From Janthinobacterium rivuli (GTDB lineage: Bacteria; Pseudomonadota; Gammaproteobacteria; Burkholderiales; Burkholderiaceae_D): a stretch of DNA of 64,000 nucleotides. Of this stretch, positions 19,075 to 27,532 are shown one piece after another (the first letter of the stretch is position 1; each line of letters starts with the position of its first letter). The DNA is taken from assembly GCF_009208735.1 (NCBI RefSeq), contig NZ_WFLJ01000013.1, positions 124,001 through 188,000 on the forward strand. The letters are read 5' to 3'. The notes beneath the pieces were generated by a model, which saw nothing but the letters and a program-made list of their open reading frames with translations, did not search any database and had not been told where the DNA came from. A program made the position numbers and the translations under genes.

Positions 19075-19150
19075 ATGGTGACCGCTTTCCCCATCTTTCT
19101 CGCCACCTTAATCCGCGTCACCAGCCTGCTGCTGGACACTGCATGGCAAG
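19075..19150 (+). pseudogene. Decayed 5' fragment of an arsB-like gene
   Basis: Read from the ATG at 19075, the frame gives MVTAFPIFLATLIRV, then SLLLDTA. The intact arsB at 22187 starts [15 protein letters not shown] and has ISLLLDAAG about 60 codons later. The first ~50 bases are close to identical in DNA too (ccgctttcc..atctttctcgccaccttaat). So this is an arsB start with an internal deletion and no downstream remainder. The 339-base gap 18955-19293 holds this fragment plus two palindromes and no intact gene. Confidence 0.6.
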
Positions 19151-19207
19151 ACGGGTGTATTGGTGTTCAAAAAATAATTTCAAAATAATAAGATTGCCGC
19201 GTTTTGG

Positions 19208-19226
19208 TGTTATTATTAAAATAACA
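19208..19226. promoter_or_regulatory. 19-bp palindromic operator candidate upstream of the heparinase-like gene
   Basis: TGTTATT (19208-19214) and AATAACA (19220-19226) are exact inverted arms around a 5-bp spacer, in an AT-rich stretch about 70 bp before the lyase ATG. Size and symmetry fit an operator for a dimeric repressor such as LacI or GntR types that control polysaccharide utilisation. No such regulator is adjacent. Confidence 0.4.
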
Positions 19227-19293
19227 TCACTATTCCTCATTTCACGATGCTGGTCTAGTGTCTTTCCTGGTTCACATTTCAAGAGGAGCATGC

Positions 19294-22053
19294 ATGCGTC
19301 AGTCCCACGTCGCGCTGTTGTTATCGGTTTGTATGGGGGGAGCGCACGCCGCGCCCGCAATCCTGGCATTCGATGCCGACCACCTGAAGGTGGTTGAGGG
19401 CCAGCCGGTGCGCCTGCACTGGGAGGTGAGCGGGGCCGCCACGGTCATGCTGAATGGCGTGCCGGTCAGCGGCAACAGCCAGATTGTCAGGTATGTGGCC
19501 GGCGACGCCGCCACCTTGCGCCATACCTTGACGGCCAGCACGCCTGGCGAGGGGGAAACCGCCACGCGCACCATCGAACTGTCTGCCGGGGTCGTGCTGG
19601 ACAAGGACTATATTCCCGAAGCGTACGCGGCCGGCTGCAAACCCGTGCAGGAGCGCGATTTTGTCCTCAGCCATGAGTATGCGCGCATCGAGCCGCGCGA
19701 CTGCACCTCCGTGAAGGTGCGCAACCCCGTGTTTGTCTGGCCGGAGATTTATAACGTCACGCAGATGGTCTTGACGGTCAATTTCCCCAGCGGAAAGAGT
19801 CCATTGCAGATACCCACGACGCGCACGTCGCTGATCCTGCCGGAACTGTTGAGTGAAACCGGGCTGTACACGTGGCAGGTGCAGTATCGCCTGCCGAACG
19901 GCCAGAGCAGGTCCGGCGAGGTCCGGCGCTTTCATTTCGACGGCAATGCCGTCGACAATCTGCCCGACCTGCCCACCGCCGCCGAAGTCATGGCCAGGAT
20001 AGGACCGCGCTTGCATCCGCGTATCGTTCCGCTGGCCGCCGATGGCCAGGTCATGCAAGCCTCGGCCATCCACGCCGCCGTGCAGGCCAGCCCCCTGGCC
20101 GCGTCCTACAAAACGTATCTGGACGAGGCGGAGCAGGTACTGGCCAATGCACTGTACCCCATGCCCGCGGAGCCCATCGGCCTGGCGGCAGCCACTATCG
20201 CCGATGCAGCGTTCAGGGCGGCCCAGGGGATAGAGCGGCTGTCCGTGGCGGCGCTGCTCAAGGGCGACCAGCGCTATCACGCACTGGCCATCGCCCGCCT
20301 GCTGCAACTGGCCAGCTGGGCACCCGACGGCGATACCGGCGAATGCCGGCAGGACCAGGCCAACAGGCAGATCATGGTCACCCTGGCCCAGGGGCTGGAC
20401 ATGTTTTACAACAACATGACCAGGGAGGACCGCTATGTGCTGATGAATGTGATCAACCAACGGCTCAACCCGCTGATGTACAAGATGGAGGCGGGCTTGC
20501 GCGCCAATCCGTATGACTCCCATGTGCTGGCCGCCGCCTACTATGCGGTGCAAACCCTGATGCTGTCGGCCGGTGCCGTCGGCCAGGGACCGGCCGGCGA
20601 CGTGACGTTTGAACAGGGAGCCCAATTTGGTATGGCCTGCAATGCAAAAGACAAGCCGCTGGCGCCGGTTGACCGTTTCTCCGTGGCCTGGGAAACGCTG
20701 ATCACGAGTTCCGGCACCTGGGGCGGCGGCACGGACAGCGCGTTTGGCAATGGTGTAAGTTACGCGTGGAACACGCTCAATGCCTATGCGCCGGCCTTGG
20801 CCTCGTATCTGCTGATGGCCAACGTGGATCTCAGCCGTATCCCCGCGCTGCGGCAGTTCGGCGACAATTTCCACGCGCAGACGGTGCGGGGCCGCTGGAG
20901 CAAGGTGCGCGGCGCCTTCGGCGACGGCAGCAACCTGACGGGAAACTATGAATCCTATGCCTGGAACTCCTACCGCCTGTTCGCCCAGATATCGCAAGAT
21001 CCTGTCGACGAATGGTATTACAGGGACAATATTGCGCAGACCCAGAAGCTGGCCTTGCCTTTCCATCATTATTTTCTGACGGCAGTCAGGCCACCCGTTG
21101 AACCCGCCGTGCTCCCCGCATTGAAACGGACGTATCTGTTCGAGGATGCGGGTGTGGTCGCCATGCATTCCAATACGGCCGATCCGCAGCGTTCCAGCCT
21201 GTTTTTCCGTTCCAGCCGTCTCGGCTCCATCAACCACAGCCATGCGGATAACAATGCGTTTACCTTTGTGTCAAAAGGGAAGAGTATTTTCATTTCGGGC
21301 GGCACCTATAATGAATTCGGCAGTCTGCCGGAGCAGCGGATCAGACGCGCCACGCGCTACAAGAATGCGCTGACGTTCGACGCGGGCGAGGGATATGAGG
21401 ACGCCGGCCTGGGCCAGGCGGAGCCGGCGGCCAGCCCCGTCGCGCCGGGAGCGCCGCTGTTTTATATGCAGCCACATGGCAGGCTGATCAATTTTCATGC
21501 GGCCGAGGCGAGCGACTGGTCGGTCGCCACCGGGGATGCCACGCACGCCTACCGCAGCCGCGACATAAAAACGTCGGTCTGGAATCCCTTGCTGCAAGGG
21601 GCGGTGCGCACCGTCGCCTATAACCCGAAGGCAGGCGTGGCCCTGATCTACGATTGGGCGCAGAGTGCGACCAAGCGCCGCTGGCAGATGAATTACCAGA
21701 CGCTGGTGGCGCCGGTGGACATCGGCGCGCGTGACTTCAAGGTCGACGCGGGCGACGGCGTCAGCGTCTGCGTCAGCTATCACGGCTATGACGGAACGTA
21801 TGCGGCGCCGGAAAAGATGTCCGAGGCGGCCCTGCATGCGGGTCTGGCATGGCCGACAGGTGAGCCGGAGCAATATCACACCGCGTACAAGACCAATATA
21901 CGCAGCAATTCCATGGCCAGCCTGATCGTCCTGAAGGAAGACTGCAATGCCGTTCCCGTGACGGCCGAGTATTTGTCGGCGACCAAGCTGCTCGTGAAGG
22001 TCGATACGAGCTGGTTCATCTTCGACAAGAAGGCGGTGCAGCTGTCCGAGTAA
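19294..22053 (+). CDS. Secreted heparinase II/III-like polysaccharide lyase (DUF4962 + heparinase)
   Basis: 919 residues from the ATG at 19294, which has AGAGGAG at good distance. A signal peptide is cleaved after GGAHA. An Ig-like N-terminal stretch and a DUF4962-like region (about residues 110-230, FVWPEIYNVTQMVLTV) lead into an alpha-toroid. The heparinase II/III beta-sheet domain contains SINHSHADNNAFTF near residue 645, with the family's metal/active-site His residues. Expected role: periplasmic or secreted beta-elimination of uronic-acid polysaccharides. It stands alone between a broken arsB fragment and intact arsB, which suggests insertion here. Base composition is slightly lower in GC than its neighbours. 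Confidence 0.85.
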   Translation: MRQSHVALLLSVCMGGAHAAPAILAFDADHLKVVEGQPVRLHWEVSGAATVMLNGVPVSGNSQIVRYVAGDAATLRHTLTASTPGEGETATRTIELSAGVVLDKDYIPEAYAAGCKPVQERDFVLSHEYARIEPRDCTSVKVRNPVFVWPEIYNVTQMVLTVNFPSGKSPLQIPTTRTSLILPELLSETGLYTWQVQYRLPNGQSRSGEVRRFHFDGNAVDNLPDLPTAAEVMARIGPRLHPRIVPLAADGQVMQASAIHAAVQASPLAASYKTYLDEAEQVLANALYPMPAEPIGLAAATIADAAFRAAQGIERLSVAALLKGDQRYHALAIARLLQLASWAPDGDTGECRQDQANRQIMVTLAQGLDMFYNNMTREDRYVLMNVINQRLNPLMYKMEAGLRANPYDSHVLAAAYYAVQTLMLSAGAVGQGPAGDVTFEQGAQFGMACNAKDKPLAPVDRFSVAWETLITSSGTWGGGTDSAFGNGVSYAWNTLNAYAPALASYLLMANVDLSRIPALRQFGDNFHAQTVRGRWSKVRGAFGDGSNLTGNYESYAWNSYRLFAQISQDPVDEWYYRDNIAQTQKLALPFHHYFLTAVRPPVEPAVLPALKRTYLFEDAGVVAMHSNTADPQRSSLFFRSSRLGSINHSHADNNAFTFVSKGKSIFISGGTYNEFGSLPEQRIRRATRYKNALTFDAGEGYEDAGLGQAEPAASPVAPGAPLFYMQPHGRLINFHAAEASDWSVATGDATHAYRSRDIKTSVWNPLLQGAVRTVAYNPKAGVALIYDWAQSATKRRWQMNYQTLVAPVDIGARDFKVDAGDGVSVCVSYHGYDGTYAAPEKMSEAALHAGLAWPTGEPEQYHTAYKTNIRSNSMASLIVLKEDCNAVPVTAEYLSATKLLVKVDTSWFIFDKKAVQLSE

Positions 22054-22088
22054 CTGGAGGGAATGCCTGGCCGGTGAATCATTGCTTT

Positions 22089-22121
22089 GATTCCATTTGA
22101 TATTTCCAGTATTATGGAATC
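22089..22121. promoter_or_regulatory. Overlapping inverted repeats in the arsB leader
   Basis: TTCCA (22104-22108) and TGGAA (22115-22119) form a tight dyad. GATTCCA (22089-22095) pairs with TGGAATC (22115-22121) as a longer one. Such a site 65 bp before arsB is a candidate for an ArsR/SmtB-type repressor. No arsR gene lies in the window, so the regulator would act in trans. Confidence 0.4.
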
Positions 22122-22186
22122 ATTGCATTCATTCACCGGCCTCGGCGCGATTGCGCGCCTTGCCGCCTTCTCCGGAACCTCGCCGC

Positions 22187-23467
22187 ATGCTGACCGCTTT
22201 CCTGATCTTTCTCGCCACCTTAATTCTCGTCATCTGGCAGCCGCGCGGCCTGGGCATCGGCTGGAGCGCCGTCATCGGCGCCGGCGTCGCCTTGCTGGCC
22301 GGCGTGATCCACTGGGGCGACATCCCCGTCGTCTGGCATATTGTGTGGAACGCCACCGGCACTTTCGTTGCCGTGATCATCATCAGCCTGCTGCTGGACG
22401 CGGCCGGCTTCTTCGAATGGGCCGCGCTGCACGTGGCGCGCTGGGGCGGGGGCAGCGGCAGAAAACTGTTCGTGCTGCTGATCTTGCTGGGCGCCCTGGT
22501 TTCCGCCGTGTTCGCCAATGACGGCGCCGCGCTGATCCTGACGCCCATCGTCATCGCCATGCTGCGCGCGCTGAAGTTTTCCACCAGGGCCACGCTGGCC
22601 TACGTGATGGCGGCCGGCTTCATCGCCGACACGGCCAGCCTGCCGCTGGTGGTGTCGAACCTGGTGAATATCGTCTCGGCCGATTTCTTCAAGATCGGTT
22701 TTGCCGAGTACGCTTCCGTGATGGTGCCCGTCAACGTCGTCGCCGTGCTGGCAACGTTGGGCGCCTTGCTGCTCTTTTTCCGCGATGATATCCCGCGCGA
22801 CTACGATGCCTCGCAGCTGAAACGCCCGGACGCCGCCATCCGCGACTTGCCTACCTTCCGCGCCGGCTGGCTGGTGCTGGCGCTGCTGCTCGTAGGTTTT
22901 TTCTCGCAAGAAAGCCTGGGCGTGCCCATCAGTTTGATCGCCGCCGTGGGCGCCGCGCTGCTGCTGGGCGTGGCGGGCAAGGGCCACGTGATTTCCACGC
23001 GCCACGTGCTGCGCCATGCGCCATGGCAGATCGTCGTCTTTTCGCTGGGCATGTACCTCGTCGTGTACGGCTTGCGCAATGCGGGCTTGACGGCTTACCT
23101 GACGGGCATGCTGAACCACTTTGCGCAGTACGGCGTGTGGGGCGCGGCCATGGGCACGGGCGTGCTGACGGCCTTATTGTCGTCCGTGATGAACAACCTG
23201 CCGACCGTGCTGGTGGGCGCGCTGGCCATCGACCCGACGACGGCGCAGGGCGCCGTGCGCGAAGCGATGATCTATGCGAACGTCATCGGCAGCGACCTGG
23301 GGCCGAAGATCACGCCCATCGGCAGCCTGGCCACCTTGCTGTGGTTGCACGTGCTCGACAGCAAGAATATCCACATTTCCTGGGGATACTATTTCCGCGT
23401 CGGCATCGTGCTGACCTTGCCCGTGCTGTTGCTGACCCTGGCCGCGCTGGCGCTGCGCCTGTCCTGA
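22187..23467 (+). CDS. arsB: ArsB-type arsenite efflux transporter
   Basis: 426 residues from the ATG at 22187, matching the family length of about 429; an upstream in-frame start would add 30 non-hydrophobic residues and is rejected. A highly hydrophobic protein with about 12 membrane spans. Family stretches are visible: [53 protein letters not shown] and [23 protein letters not shown]. It exports arsenite/antimonite across the inner membrane as a proton antiporter. Unusually, no arsR, arsC or arsA is nearby. A dyad operator candidate lies upstream. Confidence 0.93.
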   Translation: MLTAFLIFLATLILVIWQPRGLGIGWSAVIGAGVALLAGVIHWGDIPVVWHIVWNATGTFVAVIIISLLLDAAGFFEWAALHVARWGGGSGRKLFVLLILLGALVSAVFANDGAALILTPIVIAMLRALKFSTRATLAYVMAAGFIADTASLPLVVSNLVNIVSADFFKIGFAEYASVMVPVNVVAVLATLGALLLFFRDDIPRDYDASQLKRPDAAIRDLPTFRAGWLVLALLLVGFFSQESLGVPISLIAAVGAALLLGVAGKGHVISTRHVLRHAPWQIVVFSLGMYLVVYGLRNAGLTAYLTGMLNHFAQYGVWGAAMGTGVLTALLSSVMNNLPTVLVGALAIDPTTAQGAVREAMIYANVIGSDLGPKITPIGSLATLLWLHVLDSKNIHISWGYYFRVGIVLTLPVLLLTLAALALRLS

Positions 23468-23513
23468 GTTCCGTGTATGGTGGTGGCTGTGAGCAACTTT
23501 ATACTGGGAAACG

Positions 23514-24143
23514 ATGAAACTATTGCTCGTTGGCGCTACCGGTCTCGTCGGCAGCGAAGTGCTGCGCCTGGCGTTGATGGATGCGCGCGTCAGCCGGGTC
23601 GTCGCGCCCGTGCGCAAGGCCTTGCCGGCGCACCCGAAGCTGGATGCGCCCCTCGTCGATTTCGACCGCTTGCCGTCCGGCGCGCCCTGGTGGCAGGCGG
23701 ACGCCGTCATCTGCACCCTGGGCACGACCATGAAGCTGGCGGGCACGCGTCAGATATTTTCGCGCGTGGACCATGACTATCCGCTGGCCGTGGCGCGCCT
23801 GGCGCTGGCGGCCGGCACGCGCACGTATGCGCTCAATTCCGCCGCCAGCGCCAACGCCGCTTCGCGCTTCTTCTACAACCGCGTCAAGGGCGAACTGGAG
23901 CGCGACCTGGAAGCGCTGGGTTTCAGATCGCTCACGCTCGTGCGACCGGGCCTGATCGGCGGCCGGCGCGCCGTGGCGCGGGCGGGCGAGGGCGCCGCCT
24001 TGCGCATCCTGCGCGTGCTGGCTCCCGTGCTGCCGCGCCGCTGGCGCATCAATCCCGCGCCGCGCATCGCCAGCGCCTTGCTGGAAGCGGCGCTGGCCGG
24101 CGCGCCGGGCGTGCACGTGGTCAGCCCGGAGCAGCTGGTCTGA
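23514..24143 (+). CDS. NAD(P)-binding Rossmann-fold protein (HTATIP2-like atypical SDR)
   Basis: 209 residues. The N-terminal dinucleotide-binding motif is GATGLVG (residues 7-13). It continues with the DAVICTLGTTMKLAGTRQ segment and a YNRVKGELERDLEALGF stretch holding a Tyr and Lys like the SDR catalytic pair, then LVRPGLIGGRR. This is the pattern of NAD(P)H-binding oxidoreductase-like proteins related to HTATIP2. Cytosolic; substrate unknown. It follows arsB by 46 bp on the same strand and could be cotranscribed. Confidence 0.85.
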   Translation: MKLLLVGATGLVGSEVLRLALMDARVSRVVAPVRKALPAHPKLDAPLVDFDRLPSGAPWWQADAVICTLGTTMKLAGTRQIFSRVDHDYPLAVARLALAAGTRTYALNSAASANAASRFFYNRVKGELERDLEALGFRSLTLVRPGLIGGRRAVARAGEGAALRILRVLAPVLPRRWRINPAPRIASALLEAALAGAPGVHVVSPEQLV

Positions 24144-24155
24144 AGACGCACCCCT

Positions 24156-24161
24156 TATAAT
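24156..24161 (+). promoter_or_regulatory. TATAAT -10 element before the GNAT gene
   Basis: An exact TATAAT lies 29 bp upstream of the acetyltransferase ATG. No clear -35 hexamer stands at 16-18 bp, so it is a weak promoter candidate. Confidence 0.3.
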
Positions 24162-24190
24162 TACCTGTCATGTTTTTTTGAGCACGCAAA

Positions 24191-24649
24191 ATGCAAACAG
24201 TACGCCCTTACCAGGCCGGCGACCGCGACGCCTGCCTGGCGCTGTTCGACGGCAATACGCCGCGCTTTTTCGACCCGTCCGAGCGCGCCGACTTCGCCGC
24301 CTGGCTCGATACCTCGACGCATCCGTACCTGGTCATTCTGCGCGACGGCCGCATCGTCGCCTGCGGCGGCCACGCCATCGAGGCGGATGGCACTGCGGCC
24401 AGCCTGTGCTGGGGCATGGTGGCGCAGGATGCGCACGGCCAGGGACTGGGCCGCGCACTGACGCAGGCGCGACTGGACGCCATCCGTGCCGTGCCGGGAG
24501 TCGCCCGCGTGAGGATGAATACCAGCCAGCACACGCAGGGCTTTTATGCGGGCTACGGTTTTGAGGCCGTCAAGGTGACGCCGCACGGTTTCGGGCCGGG
24601 CATCGAGCAGTGGGACATGGTGTTGCAGCTAGGGGCGTTTCAGCCTTGA
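24191..24649 (+). CDS. GNAT-family N-acetyltransferase
   Basis: 152 residues with the full GNAT fold. Motif A with the acetyl-CoA pyrophosphate loop is seen in WGMVAQDAHGQGLGRALTQARL (Q-x-x-G-x-G/A type), and the C-terminal NTSQHTQGFYAGYGFEAVKV strand-helix is typical. It transfers an acetyl group to an unknown amine. Short separation (47 bp) from the upstream Rossmann protein. It ends exactly where the convergent DUF2145 gene ends. Confidence 0.9.
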   Translation: MQTVRPYQAGDRDACLALFDGNTPRFFDPSERADFAAWLDTSTHPYLVILRDGRIVACGGHAIEADGTAASLCWGMVAQDAHGQGLGRALTQARLDAIRAVPGVARVRMNTSQHTQGFYAGYGFEAVKVTPHGFGPGIEQWDMVLQLGAFQP

Positions 24650-25576
24650 TCAGTCGAGCGCGATGACCCGGTCGTTTGCGCCGGGCACGCAGCCGTCGGC
24701 GATCGGCTCCCAGCCCCGGTGCACCACCACCTGCTTGCCGTCGTGGCAGATTTCCACGCGTTCGCTGGCGGGCAGGCGCTGGCGCGCGAACGCTTCCAGG
24801 CTGGCCGGCAGGCTCACCGCCAGCCGCATCGTGCCGATGGCTTCCGGCGGATGGTCGTCCATATGCACGAGGGGCACGAAGATCGAACCGAGCATCAGCC
24901 AGCGCGCGCCCACGTCGACGGGGGCGGGTGCATATGAGGCGGCGCGCAGCCAGTCCTGGGCGCGGGCGCGCAAGTCGCCGCCTGCGGCCAGCTCGCCCCA
25001 GGCGGCGGCCAGCATTTCCGCCACCCACTGATTGCAATTCTGGTATTTCAGGCTGAACGCATACGCGTTGGCGCTGTAGCGGCCCGCCAGCAACTGCTGC
25101 ACGCGCACGGGGTCGAGCAGGGCGCGGCGCAGGGGCGGCACGGTTTCCGCCGGCAGTTTCACGACAGAGATGTAGCCGAGCGACGGATTGTCCGTGCCCA
25201 TGGCGAAACCGGCCGTGCCCTGGTCGAAGATGCGCGGACGGCCTTCGTCGCAGGCGTAGTACAGCTGGCGCGCGGACCAGCCATTGTCATTGTCGTGGCG
25301 CCAGGCCAGCGCCGCGTGCGAATAGCGGATGCCGAAGCGCGCCAGGTCCAGGCCCGAGCGGCTGATCAGGGCCACGCTGCCTACACTGGCGGCCAGTTCC
25401 TCGCGCACGACGGCGGCAAAGCGCAACAGACGGTCCTGTTCCGTGGCCGTGAGTTCCTGCGCGCGGTCGCAAAAGCGCGCGGAGGCGAGCGAGGTGCCTG
25501 CCTGGGCCGCGCCGACACTGAAGAGGGCGCAAATGGCCAGCAGCAGCGCCGGGCGGCGCGGGAGAAAACGAATCAA
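24650..25576 (-). CDS. Exported DUF2145 protein
   Basis: 308 residues with a signal peptide (LLLAICALFSVGAAQAG). The body matches DUF2145: YSHAALAWRHDNDNGW, the YACDEGRPRIFDQGTAGF stretch and a YQNCNQWVAEMLAAAWG segment. The Cys/His arrangement (SHAAL, NCNQW) is reminiscent of NlpC/P60- or CHAP-like papain folds, but this is only a resemblance. Probably periplasmic. Its start overlaps the stop of the upstream small exported protein (ATGA), so the two are made together. Confidence 0.85.
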   Translation of the reverse strand: MIRFLPRRPALLLAICALFSVGAAQAGTSLASARFCDRAQELTATEQDRLLRFAAVVREELAASVGSVALISRSGLDLARFGIRYSHAALAWRHDNDNGWSARQLYYACDEGRPRIFDQGTAGFAMGTDNPSLGYISVVKLPAETVPPLRRALLDPVRVQQLLAGRYSANAYAFSLKYQNCNQWVAEMLAAAWGELAAGGDLRARAQDWLRAASYAPAPVDVGARWLMLGSIFVPLVHMDDHPPEAIGTMRLAVSLPASLEAFARQRLPASERVEICHDGKQVVVHRGWEPIADGCVPGANDRVIALD

Positions 25577-26022
25577 AGGCTGACGGGACGCGTGGCCAGT
25601 TCGCCGTACCAGTCGTCGGCCAGCACGAGGAAGAAGGCGGCGCGCGTGTCGTTGCGCGAGAATTCAATGCCGTAGGCGCGGTTTTGCGCATGCACCACGT
25701 CGCCTTGCGCCAGCTGCTGCTTGTCGAGCGCCGCCTGCGGCAAGTCCAGCACCAGCGGCGTTGCCGTGGCGTCGGCCTGCATGGTCAAACGCGTCATGCC
25801 GTCGCGGCCCGGCACGGCGGCCACGTCGATGATGCGGTAAGGGCCATTGGCCACCTTGTTGTCGCGCGAGGAGCTGTTGCTCGAACCGTTGAGCGAATCG
25901 GAAATGCTGCCGCTCGACTGGGAACCGGCGCTGGAGGCCGAGGAAACGAAGCTGTCGGCGTTGGCGTTGCACGCCATGGTCAGAGCTGCGGCCAGGCCGA
26001 GCATGCGTAAGGAGGTAGTCAA
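25573..26022 (-). CDS. Small exported Ser-rich protein, partner of DUF2145 gene
   Basis: 149 residues. A signal peptide (LGLAAALTMACNANA) leads into a low-complexity Ser/Asn/Gly stretch (about residues 23-55) and then a compact domain with PYRIIDVAAVPGRDGMTRL and GDVVHAQNRAYGIEFSRND. I do not recognise the domain. The ATGA overlap with the DUF2145 gene points to a joint periplasmic function. First gene of this two-gene operon. Confidence 0.8.
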   Translation of the reverse strand: MTTSLRMLGLAAALTMACNANADSFVSSASSAGSQSSGSISDSLNGSSNSSSRDNKVANGPYRIIDVAAVPGRDGMTRLTMQADATATPLVLDLPQAALDKQQLAQGDVVHAQNRAYGIEFSRNDTRAAFFLVLADDWYGELATRPVSL

Positions 26023-26096
26023 GGCAGTTTTCCAGTGGGCGTCAATGAAAGCGGACCGGGTCCATCCCGGCCCGCGCCATCATAGCAGATCGGCCA

Positions 26097-26987
26097 TCAG
26101 CTGAGCAGTACCTCGATCAGGCCCTGCGCCTCGGCCGACGGCTGCGTGCGCAGCGCCTGCAGCACGGGATCGTGTTCCAGATAGGCTTGCAGCGGCGCGC
26201 TGACGGTGACGCTGGCCTGCGGCAGCGGCGAAGGGACGGGCGAGAGCGCCTTGGCCAGCAGCAGGGTGTCGCGCAAGCCTTCGGGCGGCAGCATGATGGT
26301 CGAGCCGGGCAAGGCGTTGACGGCGTCGGCCACCGCCTGCGGCACGCCCAGCTGGCGCATCAGCGCGCGGCCGATCACTTCCAGCGTGGACGCCATCTGC
26401 GTTTCCAGCTGGGCGTACAGGCCCGGGGTCTTGTCGGCCTGGGCCAGCATATAAAAGCCGGCCACTTCATGCACGATGCCGGCGAACAGGGCCGTATCGG
26501 CATCCGTCTGCGTGACGGCGCCGGCTAGCGCATGCGCCAGCGCCGCCACATGCACGGTGTGCGCCCACAGCTGGGTAGCGCGGGCGCGCAAGGCTTCGTC
26601 GCGGATGCCCGCGTTCAGCTGGCGGATCACGGCCGCCGTCGCCAGCGCATACAGGTTGCGGTGGCCCAGCCGCTCGACGGCGGCGCGCACGCTGGTGATG
26701 GCGGGCGCCTGGCCCGGCGCGAACAGGGCCGAATTGGCCAGCGCCACGGCGCGTGCCGACAAGGTCGGTTCGCACAGCAGCAGCCGGCTGATGTCGGCCG
26801 AGTGGCAATCCGGATTGGCCAGTTCCTTTTGCAGGAGCAGGGCTGTATTGATGCTGGTGGGAAAGGCCAGGGTTTCCGTTTCGGCGCTGGCCAGGAGTTG
26901 CGCCAGGCTGCTGAGCGTGTTGACGTGCATGGATAGGGGAGCGAGAAGTAGCAATGCCCCCATATTATCAGGCAATCCGGCCCGCAT
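26097..26987 (-). CDS. HDOD domain protein
   Basis: About 296 residues. The HDOD fold is visible: PTSINTALLLQKELANPDCHSADISRLLLCEPTLSARAVALANSALF, then AITSVRAAVERLGHRNLYALATAAVI and ALFAGIVHEVAGFYMLAQ. HDOD is an HD-phosphohydrolase relative that lacks catalytic metal ligands and acts as a signalling scaffold, often linked to c-di-GMP, motility or stress. The start is uncertain: 26987 has a plausible AGGAAAGG/GGCGGA upstream, while an ATG 19 codons later (MHVNTLSS) gives the more usual N-terminus but has no ribosome site. Single gene. Confidence 0.85.
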   Translation of the reverse strand: MRAGLPDNMGALLLLAPLSMHVNTLSSLAQLLASAETETLAFPTSINTALLLQKELANPDCHSADISRLLLCEPTLSARAVALANSALFAPGQAPAITSVRAAVERLGHRNLYALATAAVIRQLNAGIRDEALRARATQLWAHTVHVAALAHALAGAVTQTDADTALFAGIVHEVAGFYMLAQADKTPGLYAQLETQMASTLEVIGRALMRQLGVPQAVADAVNALPGSTIMLPPEGLRDTLLLAKALSPVPSPLPQASVTVSAPLQAYLEHDPVLQALRTQPSAEAQGLIEVLLS

Positions 26988-27182
26988 GGCGTCCGCCAGC
27001 CTTTCCTGTGAGTCACGCCGCGCATCGGCCGCGCATCGGCCTGATTCATCAGCCCAGCTTATAGGCCCTAGCGGGTTTGCGCCGCTAATCAGCGCGGGCC
27101 AGCGCTGTTAAGCTCGGATTTCGGGACAGGCGCCGCCGGCTGCCCGTGGAATTTGTCATACCGGCAAGAAAGGAAGTCAGCC

Positions 27183-27515
27183 ATGCATCGATACGCCGCG
27201 GCACTCTTGCCGCTTTGCCTGCCCGCCGGGGCCGGCGCCATCGTCACGTTTGCGCCCGGCGCGCGCACGGCCTGGCATACGCATCCCCTGGGCCAGACCC
27301 TGATCGTCACGCAAGGCCAGGGCTGGGTGCAGCACTGGCAGGGGCCGCTGCAAGCGCTGGCCGTGGGCGACGTGGCGTGGATACCGCCCGGCGTCAAGCA
27401 CTGGCATGGCGCCACGGCCACGTCCGCCATGCAGCATGTCGTCATTGCAGAGGCGCAAGATGGCACGGCCGTCAGCTGGCTGGAACAGGTGACGGACGAC
27501 AGTTATCCGCGCTAA
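27183..27515 (+). CDS. Short cupin-domain protein (mandelonitrile-lyase-like cupin core)
   Basis: 110 residues with GGAAG before the ATG at 27183. The core [21 protein letters not shown] and [17 protein letters not shown] carries both cupin motifs with the usual metal ligands (His, His, Gln/Glu, His). It is very like Mn-dependent cupins of the bacterial (R)-hydroxynitrile lyase/carboxymuconolactone-linked group. Those proteins usually have about 25 more N-terminal residues; here they are replaced by a hydrophobic, signal-like stretch ([14 protein letters not shown]). Either it is exported or it is a shortened variant. Substrate unknown. Confidence 0.8.
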   Translation: MHRYAAALLPLCLPAGAGAIVTFAPGARTAWHTHPLGQTLIVTQGQGWVQHWQGPLQALAVGDVAWIPPGVKHWHGATATSAMQHVVIAEAQDGTAVSWLEQVTDDSYPR

Positions 27516-27532
27516 GGCGCTGGTCGGGCAGC

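Noticed and set aside
19006..19188. 60-codon open frame upstream of the heparinase-like gene as a small protein gene
   Set aside because: Its middle part is the decayed arsB start and the ends are unrelated; no ribosome site. It is explained as a remnant.
26060..26080. CCGGG/CCCGG stem upstream of the small exported protein gene as terminator or riboswitch
   Set aside because: Short stem, no T-tract and no further conserved structure.
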